Shown here one piece after another: positions 46,406 to 58,790 of a stretch of DNA of 64,000 bases; the first letter of the stretch is position 1, and every line of letters begins with the position of its first letter. The notes beneath the pieces are model-generated. The model worked only from the letters and a program-made list of their open reading frames with translations. It was not told the DNA's origin and did not search any database. The DNA is from Anseranas semipalmata (Eukaryota > Chordata > Aves > Anseriformes > Anseranatidae): positions 12,528 to 76,527 of the forward strand of contig VXAA01003982.1 of NCBI GenBank assembly GCA_013399115.1. The letters are read 5' to 3'. The translations under genes and the position numbers were made by a program.

Positions 46406-49400
46406 AGAATGTTCCTCAGCTTTGACTTCAACATGGTGCCCAATTTCTGACAGGAGTAGATTTAGCTGCCTGTCAGGAGGCTCCAAATTACCAAAGAGTT
46501 CTGTCGATCTCAAACCCTCTCATTAGTTGGGATATGATTTGGTAGGAGTGGCCAATTGCCTTTTGTCTCTAAATCCTATGTTGCATTTGTCAGATCTGCC
46601 TTCTAAAGCTTTTAAACATAGTTTGTATTCATTTTTATTGTAGGCTGCAGGCAACTGGTACATTAAAAGTGAATTAAGCAAAACCAACCACTTTTAAGTA
46701 CAATAGCCAAGGGATCAAGTAAGATGTAATTATCTGTTCAGCAGATATGTTTAACAGAATCACCACAACACAAAAAAAAGGGGGGTGGGGAGGTCACTGT
46801 AAATATGATTTGCAATATAAGTAACTTAGTAAAGAATGATGATTAAATTTTAAAGTGACCTCACATTGCTTTAAATTTAGGGTATTCTTCAATACACATG
46901 AGACATTAAAAAGGCTAATACATGACCCAGCATCTGCAGACATTGGTTAGTTGCTGTTAAGAACCAATGACATGCTGTTTAAAAATGTTCAGCCCCTAAA
47001 TTTCCAGCTGTAATTCATACAAATATCAAACAAAATAATAATAATAAAAAAGCCCTAAATCTCTCAAACTGAGCTCTCAAAAGTGTAAGTCCTTTTTGAA
47101 AATTCAGTTCTAAAATAAACACAAAATTAAGGCTATCAGCTGATCCTGTTAAAAACAATCCTCTACCTTTCTCTCTCTGGTTGCCATTTCACCCTCTCCA
47201 GCTGCTGCTGAGACAATTTGGGTATAATAAAGTAGCACTGTAGCGCTCAGGAAGTGATATGGAAGTATGTGTGCTTGTGAGTCAGTGTATAAAGGGCAGA
47301 GAAAACACAACATGTGCAACTCCCCAGGCACCTTGCTGGAATTCTGCACCTCCTGCTGCCTATGATTAAGAACACTGCACAAGGTTTTTATGAGGATCCT
47401 CTGAGAACCGTTTCATTTTACTTTCCTGAAGTAGGGAAATGTCAAAGTTCTTGAACTGCTTTATTCAGATGTCCAAGTGAATCATATTTAATTGTGAAAA
47501 AGTGGAAATACAAGAAAGCCAGGACCTCATACAATTTCAAATTATATTTAGCTGATCTTCCCCATTTTGGAAGGATTTGCTGTTTGGAAACATTTAGCCT
47601 GGCTGGACTCTATTCGACAGCCAGAAAATACTGAAAGAACAATTAATCAGACATCTGAAAAACCATTCCTGTGGTGTGCCTAGCTGTACTTTCCATACAG
47701 AGTTGAATAATTTGGAAAAGAAGAAGGACTATGTAAAACTGGCTGTAGACGATGTCCTCTGCTAATATCTCTATTATATGGCTATGTAGACTTACTTACC
47801 TGAGTAAAGTGAGTGGGGTCAAGAAATTTCCACTGAGCACAATGGGAAAACTACTACAAGCAGAATTTGCATCATAACATTTACCTTTTTACCCAAAGGT
47901 GAGCACCTTCCCCACAGCTGCCCCAGTGCAATGAAAGGATTGAACACATGAATGACAGCCTAATCTTAGCCTCTGGAGGACACCCCTGGGAAACAATATA
48001 CATGTATCTTTCTCTTTTTGATGAATTAATTCCTCCCTCCATTACATGAACTGCAAAAAGCTTCAAAATATCAGCGTTCCTTCCTGCTGGGTTTCTACTT
48101 TCAGCCGTTCAGACTCAACAAAGAGGTGCCGTTGGGAAATATAATGTAGGCAACAACCAGGTTGTAAGAGTGCTCCCAAATGGGTTTTCAAAAACGTTCT
48201 GCAACTCTGCCTGTTTTCCTCCACTAATGCAGGTGTACAATATGCCATTACACTAAAGCTGTTGATTATGTATGTTCTCAAGCAAGCTCTAAACTTTTCA
48301 CATTAAGATATAACATCATCTAAATGTCAAGTAAAAATTTGTAATGATGTACTGTTTCTTCAGATGGCCTCTCCAGAAAAAATCATAGCTTACTGTCATT
48401 AGTTCAGATTGCTGACTGATATCAATTTGAATTGCTGCTTTTTTTTTTTTTTTAATTGGTGTCAGACCAACTCCTGTCAAGGGTCTACAGATTCTTCCAA
48501 AAAATCCTTTATTTAGGAAAGAATAAAATCTTTTTTCCAGCTTGCTTCCTTCCCCCTCCCGCCCTATACTTGCTCTTAAAAAATAAGCAAAAAGGTGTGG
48601 AAAAAGACCATGCTGCGGTATGCTCACATTTAAATACACATTCGTTTGAAACCATTTGCAAGATTGAGCTTAGCAAGCCATGTGGCTAAGATTCTGGTCT
48701 TTCTGATAGCAGGAGGAGTTATGCCACTTCCTTCAACAGGTTCTAGATCTCAAACATAAGATGTCTGAGATTCCAATCACTGAATTATGCACCTTTTCTC
48801 ACTTGCCTAATCACTGATTCTTCTCTTTTTCCTCCTTCCAGAACTGTTTTTTTTTTCTACTAAATACTCCATAGCATCATTTTTTTTCTGCTGAAAATTC
48901 ATTTTGGGATGAGATTCTGGAAAATACTTCACCCATTTCATTGTACTTTTCATATTGGATTTTGTGACATTAGCATGCAAACACTTTATGATATTGTTCC
49001 CAACCTCATTTGGTTTTTCTTCCACAGCTTGGATGTTGCTGATAGAGGATAGTTTTCTTGGTCTTTAACACTACAGTAACCTAGAAGACTGATTGGGCCA
49101 TTTGCAAATTGGGTTGTGCCAGGGATGTTTGTTTGCATGTAGATCTTATGATTTGCAAAATCAATAAAAGAAACACACAGCTGGGAACTTCCTATATTGT
49201 AAATGCAATAATTTTAACTTAAGCCAGCGTAATTGCTAGTTAATACATATTAAAACCATTAGTTTCACTCCCACACTTTGATCACAGTAGCAGAAGTTTT
49301 CCACTTTATAGTTGGCTTGCTTTTTTTTACTTTCACAGAATTGCAAAAACTGGCAAGTGTGTGGTATTTTTCTTTTTCATTGTGAAAGAGACTCAAGAAG

Positions 49401-52400
49401 TTACATGTTACAGATAGTTTTCTGGTGTCTCAGACTGTAACCTTCCATTTCTTTATTCCACTACTTAACTAGTGTTTACCACTAATTCAATAACATTGCT
49501 TTTCACTTCAGATATTAAGACCCTGTAATCTTGGGGTGTGGGCAAAGGATGAAAAGCAATTGGGTTATCCCAGTTTAACAATTTACCACTCAGCAGCTCA
49601 GCTATGCTACCTGATCTTGTGCTTCTAGCTCTTTACATATGTAAGGAAACACATGCTAGCTCATCAACAGCAGTTCTGGATACTTGCTTTTGCAGCTCTT
49701 TGTCTCAAAAATGAAACAAATCACAGACTCTGGAAAATCACAAAAGGAGAGGAAAGACTATAAGGAGAATGTTGCAAAAATGAAATCAGTCCAAACTGCT
49801 TAGCAGCAGAAATATAGCAGAATATGCCTAGAGAGAGCATCCTCTTTTTTCCAGTGGACACAAACTTCCTAATGCAAAGGAAGCATCTTTTCACATGATA
49901 TGTATTCCCTTTGCCACTATAACAGTTGAATGCATCCACAATCATTTTTCAGGAGGAAAAAACTGTTTTGGTGCCCTCTGAGCACAGTATAGATGATAAT
50001 GTACTTATGAACATTAACAAATATTTGCTACATAATGTCAGTACTCCTGATGGTAGCAGGGTATTTTGGAGACTGTTTCTTGGGCAAACCACTCTTTTAG
50101 CATTTATTCACTTTTGACAATATATTTCTGCATGCAGAGAGAAAAAAACACTACAAATAACAGCTCCACAGATATAGGTTAAAAGTTTCCTTGAACTTAT
50201 TCCACCTAGCTGGGGCAGTCTGTACTTATAAGTGTATGAAGCAGTTGCTTTATCTGTATGTGAAGCAACGGTGATTGTAAGTGGAAGTCAGTGGATTCCT
50301 CTCAATGAGAGGTTGTCTTGATGGCAACTTCTGTTCACAAACGTAATATGGACCTGAAAGTTATGAAATTCTGTAGCCTTACTTGTTCTCAGGCCATAAT
50401 TTAAATGGGTAGAAACCCAGCTGGAGTATGAATACATGGTAAGACAGTTCACCACATGGACCAACAGAGCTTTACAAAGCAAGACCTTCACTTCCAAATT
50501 CATATTGGTCAAATAATCACATTGGGCTCAATAGGACTATTGAAGAGGCAGTCAAAACTTCCGGATCAGGCTCCAGATAATTAATTTCAAGTAATTTGGC
50601 TTGGCGTGTACTGCTGATCTCCAGCCAAATACATGAACAGCAGAAAATCATTGGGGTGGGGAGCATGAAGGATAAGATTCCTGATTACCCAAAGAAAGTG
50701 TTTTTATGCAGGCATTGCAGATTTACATAATGTTCAGTCAGCACCAAAGTATAAAGCACTTGTACTGTACTGTGCTATTAAGACTGGTGTGCTGAGCTGC
50801 GGCCACCTCCCCCTGTAGCCACAGTATCTGCACAGTGTTTGCAATCACCAGTTTGAAGCACATAAGGGCGCACAGCACTCCCGTCTAGACAGGCTGCAAA
50901 AACAGATACAGCTGGGAGCTTGATGACTAGGTTCTCTTCAGCTTGTTCACCACTGCAGAAATCTTACTATTGCACACTTCTGCTGCATCATAAGAAATGA
51001 AATTTACATCTCACAAAAAGATACTCAATTTGAGTAAAAATATTTTAATGATAATATAGGTATTTTCATTCAGGCCAGCAAAAAAGGTGGTGGTGGGGAA
51101 GATAAAATGGGCACCCAAAGTTTATGTGGAAACTAACTGCTCCAAATGGAGGGATTTTATTGATGGCATAATGTTAAACAACATCATTTTACACAATGAC
51201 TTGTTACAGGTCTGGAGTAGCGCATTGATGGATGGAAAATATGAGATCTGCTTTTTGCCTGCAACATGTCTGAAACTCACAAAAATCCAATGGAGAACTA
51301 TATTTCTTTCTACTAAATGCATGTGAAAAGTCAACAGCAGGAATATATGAACTGTAAAAATGGTGGGATAGCATTATTATAGCATTATTTGCCTTCGCTT
51401 GCCTTGAAACCTATGTTTGAAAGATGCAGTAATTTCCATCCAAATACTTGATTTTAAGGAAAGTTGTGGATTTTTCCATCTATTTCCAATTTTCTCCTAT
51501 ATGTACATGCAAACTGAGACCACACATGATCCCTTTTTCCAACATATGTACAAAATTGAAAGAATTTATTCAATACCATTTGTCAATGTCAATATCATTT
51601 ATTGCTATTGACACGTTAAATCTGACAATACTGGAAGGGATTTGGGGGAAAAGTCCACTCAGTTTTACCCAAGAAGCTACTTCTACCTTCAACTATGGAA
51701 GTATAACTCAGAGAAAACTTTGGTCCACAGATTGGCTCTGAGACTCTATTAGGGGGAGCTCCTTTCCTTAATATTCAAGACCTCCTTATGGTTTGTGGAA
51801 GAGCTTTTATGGTACAGTTGCTAAGCAAATGACACAGAAAGTACCTGCCATGGTGGAAGACGCAATATAGAAGTTTTTTGATGAGAGTGTTTGTCACTAT
51901 GCTATGGTCAACAGAGACTGTGAGATTTGTTACCTGTCATCCTCATTTTCTTCATTCTTAAAAATCTGGTTCCAAAAAACAGAGGGAACACTGTTCTGCC
52001 CAGAGAAACTTATTCTAGCAGTCAGAAACTCCTACCTAATACAGATTTTGTGCCTCCATAGCACTTCCACCTTCCCTTATACGTAACTTAGAGTTATTTC
52101 CATTAAGTCACAGAAATTTTTTGAGGTTTAATTCACATGTCTGCAGGAGCAGACAGCCATGGAGAAAATGTTTTGTGTAAAGACAAATAAAAGCACAGAG
52201 CAGAGCAGTGGCTGCCAGCAGCAAATGCAAGTTGACAGACTTGCACAAATGTCAGCACTTAAAAGAGCTGGGCAGTTAGCTTTGCATTTGCATTCCCTAT
52301 GCCACAAAGGGAAGGGCCCGAAGTGTCTCCTGAGAAAGGTTATGATATGCAACAACTCATATCTTGCTAGACAGGTGCAGTGCCATCCGGCTCGATTCTG

Positions 52401-53304
52401 TTAACACTGGCCAAGACAGCAAGAAAATCTCTTGGCAAGTCTGGTTCCACCTTCTCTAGTCATCACTAGCTAATAGTCATGGGGAACATCTGGCTTGTCA
52501 TTGTAGAAGTACAAGAAAAGGTGAAGGACCATACTGAGGCATCAAGCCGCTATGGAAAAGCTGCCAGAATCTAGCCCATCATTTTCAAAAATGCTAACCA
52601 AGTGAGAAGGGGACACAGGACACGAATTCTGGAGAACACAGAGCTTTTACATCTACACAGTGAAAAGATGGTGTACAAGTGAAAAATGAAAGGGCAAAGG
52701 ACAGTATGGATTTCTGGCATGCATAATTTTTCTTTCAACTTTAAATGGACCTATATGCATTTAGAGACATATGTAGGGTTTGGAACCAAATAGAAAAATA
52801 TAAAGCAAATGAGCATTTGCAGAACCGAAAGGTAGGTCAAAAGAAATTGCTTCCATATAAATATGTAGATCAGAAGCCCATCAGCAGCCTTCCCACATTA
52901 GAAATCAAGAGGCTACTAAGTAGCTGCCAACAAAATGGTTGGTGGGAGTTTGCCAAAGAGAGCCATGTGCTGTTGCTGGAGAAAATCTTTCACAACTGAG
53001 CTTGGCATCTATGTCTGAGACTGCCATTCAGGGAGCAAGAGAGACTAGCTAAACTGCACACTTTTCATTGACCACAATTAGTATGAATACACTTAAAACT
53101 GGGAATGTGAATGCAGGCTATCAGCAGCCCTGCATTTCATCTGTATGCACCTGGATCTGTAGTTTAAGCACTATCAGGGTAACACCCAAGGAAATGAACT
53201 GAGATTTATACAGCAAACTGGAACTCAGGCCAACAAGCTAGGTGACACAGCAATGCCAAACCCCAATCCTCCTTCTTTTGAGAAACATATGGTGTATGTT
53301 TCAG
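46406..53304. other. intergenic or intronic sequence, no gene recognised
   Basis: AT-rich, with no transposon recognised. A TATA box with an adjacent AP-1 core lies at 47278-47293 (+). Short frames such as 51087-51326 and 52745-52999 (+) lack motifs. T runs occur at 48439-48454 and near 48848. Confidence 0.5.
47278..47293 (+). promoter_or_regulatory. TATA box with adjacent AP-1 core
   Basis: TGAGTCA at 47278-47284 is followed three bases later by TATAAA (47288-47293) in a GTATAAAGGG context that fits the TATA consensus. No gene downstream is recognised, so function is unproven. Confidence 0.2.
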
Positions 53305-53420
53305 CTGGGAACTTGCGAATAGTGATAGGGACATGCAATCGTACAGGAACAGAATGGTCTCTCTCCTGGTATCTGAAGAAAATACTGATTGATAATTCAG
53401 ACTTGGAGCCTCTGGTCATT
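53305..53420 (+). other. possible PLAT-domain-like exon (weak)
   Basis: 116 bp between TGTTTCAG and GTGAGC. It reads LRIVIG, then TGTEWSLSWYLKKILI. The spacing of Ile-Gly, a later Gly, Trp-Tyr-Leu and the hydrophobic I-x-I strand resembles the core of PLAT/LH2 domains (lipoxygenase homology proteins, polycystin-like proteins). No second PLAT exon was found nearby, and the polypyrimidine tract is poor. It could be a stray exon, a pseudogene piece or chance. Confidence 0.2.
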
Positions 53421-54489
53421 GTGAGCTGCCACAGATGCAGGCTTGGCTTCAGAGGTGGGCACACGGTAGTCACCATCCAGGGTTCTACATCTCATTCTTA
53501 GTGCGGGGGCTGCTGGAACACGGATGTCAGCAGGAGTTCCAGCCATGGACAGAGAAATGTTTTTTTAGTATAGGAGATTGGGATGAAGATTTAATTCTAG
53601 GTACTTGAAAGTTTGCTTTCTCAGTGCTATATAAATAATCCACTAAACTATGCAATAGTTTGAAACAACCTACTTTTAAGTCTGAAATACCAAGAACATT
53701 TTACATCCCTTAATTTTATTTTGTTGGTACTGTTTGAAAGAACTTTCCGCACAGCTGATATGGGTGATATTCCTATATCAGCTTCTCTGTTCACATTCCC
53801 TAACGTGGATGGAAATAAATGTAACCAAAATATTTTCCAAAGACACAAAACAATAGCTTGAGGCAAAATGACAAAGACATGAAACCTGTTCCCTGGATAA
53901 AAAGGTTTAACTGGAATCACATGATAGTAATATAGCTGTAGACCTAAAATCCTTGAGATGCATGTAGTGAACCATAGGTCATTTAAATGAAAGAACAGAA
54001 GATTGTAGATTAGATCACTGGGGGGAAAAAAATAACCACCTATATGAAGTGCATATACAACAATTTCAAATGAACTTAACAGGAAAAGTCTTTTTGGCTT
54101 GGTCTCATAAGCAAAGCAAATTGAAAATCTAACAGGATATTCCATTTCTTACACTTGTCATGATCCCTTCCACACTGAAAACTAGAATACAGTAATTTGT
54201 CTGCCTAGACAGAACAACTTCCACTATTACTAAGAGGAAACAGTCATTTCAGGTTCCCATCTCAGGAACAGCAACCTCTGAAACCTTTCTCTAAAACAAA
54301 TTATTCATTCATGACATTCAATAACAGTACCTTTTTTTTTTCTTTTTCTTTTTTTTTTTTTTTTCAGAGTGTTCCAGACATGACTTCCAGGTCTCAGCTA
54401 CCCTCTTCCTGTTGGAAAAAAGCTAAAGTCTCTTTTACCTTTTGGAAAGAAATTCCTTCAGAATAGATTACTAGGTTCTGGAAATCATC

Positions 54490-54681
54490 TCAAAAAAGTA
54501 CTGAATTTTCTTTCCTAGTTCTTTTGACTGTACGCATATAGAGTGCCAAGTCTTCACTCAGAAATTGCTGAAGAACACTCTCAAAGAGGGCTATGAGCAA
54601 ACGTTCCAGGAACTGCACAAGCAGAGGTCCAAGAACATTATAATACTTCCAAATAACAGAATTATTGTCATTCATCTTCAC
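54490..54681 (-). other. unassigned leucine-rich amphipathic ORF
   Basis: 63 codons from ATG. The middle (LGPLLVQFLERLLIALFESV) forms an amphipathic, leucine-rich helix pattern, followed by a basic tail (RTVKRTRK). No homologue recognised and no convincing splice sites. It may be chance. Confidence 0.12.
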
Positions 54682-56500
54682 TAGTGTTCATCATTAAAAG
54701 ATGAGCATAACAATCAATATTCAGGAAGTTCCTGGCCTTAAGCTTGGATGCCTTTTTAAAAACTAGCTGCATTCCAGCTGATTTCTATTATGAGTTATTT
54801 TAAATGATTACCATGAAATAAGGTGCCAAATGGATACCAGAAGATGCCTTAGTTCAATGATATGCCTAATAATCAACATGCTATACTAAACTTGCTAAAG
54901 GTTGGAAAATAGGTATGAAAATGAGCCCATATTTTTCCTCTCAAAGTTTCCAGGGCCTTTCTTATTCTAAGTGAACATATATTACCACTAAAATACTTCT
55001 GCTGTAATATTTGGTATAAAAGAGGACAGACATACAACACTGGAATTTTGTTGAAACCACAAATGGTAAAGGCCACTTGCAGTACAACAGGCAATGGCTT
55101 CTAGTCATCATCATACTGAAGGAAACATTCACACTGATGACCTCATTCTGAATTAAAATAACCAGATCTATGAAATGCAACTTTGTATTCTGTTAAACAT
55201 GCTGTTCTTATTCAGAGCATTCTAGGTTGACTTAATAGCCTGGCTGAAGAATACACTGTGATGTTTCCCAGACCCACACCAAAGCGACTTTCTCCCCCTA
55301 AGCGCTCATATGGCTGACTTGCAAAAACCAAGCAAAGAGGATTCTCAACAATGCACTTACATACCTGCTCAGGTACCACTGATACTAGTAGGACTTACCT
55401 TTCTGCTTATACATTTTCTTTTGGTTTAAGCTAAAAGGAAGATTTAAAGTAGGCACATGAATGGAACTTAAAGGAAAAAAAAAAGAAAAAAAAACTTTAA
55501 ATCAATGATTACAGATCTTTAAATCCTTAAAAAGCAAATGATAAGTGTGGTAACTACTTCATTTTTCATCTTTAAAGCATTTTATAGCACCAACCTTTTT
55601 AGTCACTGAAACATCAGGTATAGCAGAAAAAGTATTACTAATATTTAATATAATGCAGAAAAGAACTGAAAGTGATTTGACTGAGTCACTAAGTTGCTTT
55701 GCCAGAATTATCACTAGAATTCAGGACCTTCCAATACCCTACACAGTAGTTGTTAGGCTCCTCTGTTTCAGTGCTTGCTTGCAGTACAGCTCATATAGTA
55801 GTAGGACAACATAATACACATAATCTGTGATAAATTTTCTCTCTAGATCAAGAACCAAATCTTACCTGGCATAACAGAAATGAGGAAAGAAAAAAAAAAA
55901 AAAAGAAAAAAAAAACAATGGTGAGCTGGGCTCCCACTTTTTGAATGCTAATTTAAGGCAATTTCTCACAAAAACTAAATTTCATTTTTACCTGGGGGGA
56001 AGGGAAAAAATGTTAACCCAGACAATAAACTTTATTAAACAGAAATGAGGGGAAAAAGTAAGGAAGTAAGATTCAAAACAAGAGACACTAAAGTAATTCC
56101 ATGTAGCAGCACGAGTATGGTAAGAGGTATGGTAACCTATATGATAAAAATGAGTTAGCAAGATTATTTACAAATCGCAGGATTCATATTATAAATATAT
56201 TCTAAAACTTTCAGAAGAACTCTACAATTATATCAACCACATAAAAATGAAATTCAAACAGAATTTTTGTCACTTACCAAGTGTATTATGTAAATTGCTA
56301 AGCACACCATAGACATAAATTCACAACTGCCTTAACTGATCTACCTGCAGGCTACTGCAAAAGGGTCAGTCCCACCCTTTTCTGCAGGTCCTATTGTAGT
56401 CCTGGCTCATACTTTGTCTCATCTCTAGCAATTATTCAGTTTCATTGCACATCAGATCATCTCACTGATCAGATTTGAAACACTTCTTCTCAAATTCCAT

Positions 56501-56620
56501 TTAATTTTCAGCCTGACGAGCAACTTCTTCCACAGCCTCATGTGTTCTAGAACTGATGTAAAGGAAGAGGCAGGAGCACATGGCCAGGGCAAAGGTGGGC
56601 ATGCACACTGCAAGCAGCAT
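56501..56620 (-). other. 39-codon ORF with one predicted membrane helix
   Basis: It runs from ATG at 56620 to TAA at 56501. The first 22 or so residues are hydrophobic (MLLAVCMPTFALAMCSCLFL), followed by a short charged tail (RTHEAVEEVARQAEN). It stands in a local GC-richer patch. A plausible acceptor (ATATCTCAG) lies just upstream on the minus strand, but the ATG frame has a stop between that acceptor and the ATG. It could be a micropeptide, a last-exon remnant of a membrane protein, or chance. Not recognised. Confidence 0.15.
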
Positions 56621-57900
56621 GGCTTTACATCAGCCTGAGATATTTATGAAACACTATGAGAGTATGAAAACAATGCAGTTACAATGAGAGGACAGACAGA
56701 TCTGAAACCAGGAAGATCAATTCAAAAATATGTCTAAATTGATCTTAATAGCTTCTGACTAAATATACTTTACGCCACTGAAATATTGATGAGTGTTTGT
56801 GTATTACTATATTACAGCAGTTTTGGAAGTGAGTCAAGATATTCAGACATATTCTTGCTTTACACAGGAGGAGTCTTCCTGAAGTCTTGTTGATGTACCT
56901 ATATAAGCCACCTCCCCACTTTACCTGCCCCGATTTTCATTTCTTCACACAGCTTTGCAAAATCATTAATAGAGTACTAGTTATTTAAGGTGAAAGAGGA
57001 ATTAATTTCTAATGAGAGATTCATAACGAAAACCAACCACCTTCTAGTGAGGAAGGCTCTCACCTCTGAGATAAAGGTATTGCAATTTGAAATAGCTGGT
57101 TTTAAGAAGATGAGGTTTTCCTAAGTTATTTAATACGTATTACTTAAAATTAATGTAAGACCTGAGCTGCTAACAGGGGAAGATCATAATTTTATTTATG
57201 TCAACATTAAATAAATAACATAAAAAGGGATAAGCGGTATTCCAAAGAGAAGGTTTTGGTAAACAGTTACAGAAAAGCCCAGAAAATTAAGATCAACTTT
57301 ACAGCTCTGAACAAAGAAATAAACAAGTCCAGAAGAGAACCAGATATGAAAAAAATTGATGACAATCAGTGGAAGATCTGCTACCAACAAACAACTTCTG
57401 ACTCACTGACAACAAATCACCCACTGAAGCTTGCATCACAGAGATCCAGCTAGATGACATTTCAAGCCCTGTACTAACCAATCTATTCTCCACCCCACAC
57501 AGACAGGACGAGACATCTCCCAACACACTATCTGTCTTCTCCACAAATATCACATTTAAAAAGATTGGTCCCTTATGTAAGACAAATACCACTGGTTTCA
57601 TTTACTCGGCAACAGAAAGAAACTTAATGCAAAATCACATTAAATTATAGACAAACATAAAATAATTTAAAGGTGAGGTCAGTGGTACTTTAATGGGGAT
57701 ACTCAAGAAAGATTTGTCATTCTGGGCAAGTTCAAGACACACGTTATCAAAGCCAGATGTCTAAACTCCAAAGTTCACTCCTCTACCTCTTACTTTCACA
57801 AGCCATTTCTAGTCCAAACCATGAAGCCTTTCACATCTATGCCTTTTGTCAATGCTACATCTCCAGCACAGTCTTTCATAGGCCTTTAAAATGTTAAGAT

Positions 57901-58790
57901 GATAGAGATGATCAAACCACAGAAATGTTAGTTGAGAAGGGACCACAGGAGATCAATTTTAATTTCCGGCTCTGAAAAAAGAGTGAGTAAATTTAGACTA
58001 TTCCTGACACTCAACTGTTCTTAAAAAAAATTCTAATGATGGGGATTCCTCAATCCCCAAAATCTTACCTGTCCCAGTACTAAAATATCCCACAGAAAGA
58101 AAGTCTTTTCTAATATTTAATCTGGATTTCCTTTGTCAATATAAACTAATCGCCTCTGGTCTTATCTCAGCCAACACTGGTAACAGTTTACTAATGTCCT
58201 TCTTGTTATAATATTTAAGGATTACAAGATCTTTCCTAATTGTTCTATTTCTTAGACTTGCATAGAGTAAGATCTCAGATCAGATCTTTCATTTATTTTA
58301 TTTTTCACCTCTGGGCACCCTTAACATTTTTCCAGTCATTCTGAGAGTGGTGCTCCACAGTGGGCAGTGCTCCGGGTGAGGTCTCACCAATGCCAAAAGA
58401 AAACAACTATTTCCTATTCTTACATACACCATTCTGCTAAATTTATTCCAGAATTGCTTTTGCTTGTTTTGCAAAGACATCACACACTTGACTTAAATTT
58501 AATGAACCAATAATCCCAAGCCTGTTCTTCTGTGACATATTCTGTTATGTTTCATATTATATCTCTGTGTTGGATTTTCTCTGTCCTACATGAAGAATTT
58601 TGCACTTTTCTCACTCAGTTTCAGCATATCCCTTCTGAGTTGTTTCTTCAAATGATGAGAATTATTCTGCAATCAAATATCATTTTCTCCCAGTTTTTTT
58701 TTCTGTGCATCAGCTTCATCCAACTGAAATCCAAAGCTGTATACTCTAATTTGTCTTGCACTTCTAGGAGAAAACTACATTAATAGGTGG
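57901..58790 (-). mobile_element. ancient CR1/L3-like LINE fragment
   Basis: Minus-strand element with a much-diverged CR1 layout. It has a CACAGAAATG 3' end followed by AGAAGGGACCACAGGAGATC. Further in come a TTTCTAATATTTAATCTGGA block, GGTGAGGTCTCACCAATGCC, and TGAAGAATTTTGCACTTTTC near the far end. Divergence is far greater than in the other copies, so it predates them. Confidence 0.78.

Larger units (their letters stand above)
53421..57900. other. intergenic or intronic sequence, unassigned ORFs
   Basis: AT-rich, no transposon recognised. A 165-codon minus-strand ORF (53648-54145) is the longest unexplained frame in the window but shows no family motif. T-rich run at 54332-54364 and A-rich runs at 55475-55496 and 55889-55916. 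Confidence 0.45.

Noticed and set aside
52745..52999. Possible small exon ending AACCGAAAG before GTAGGT
   Set aside because: Donor-like match only. The acceptor is weak and the peptide is unrecognised.
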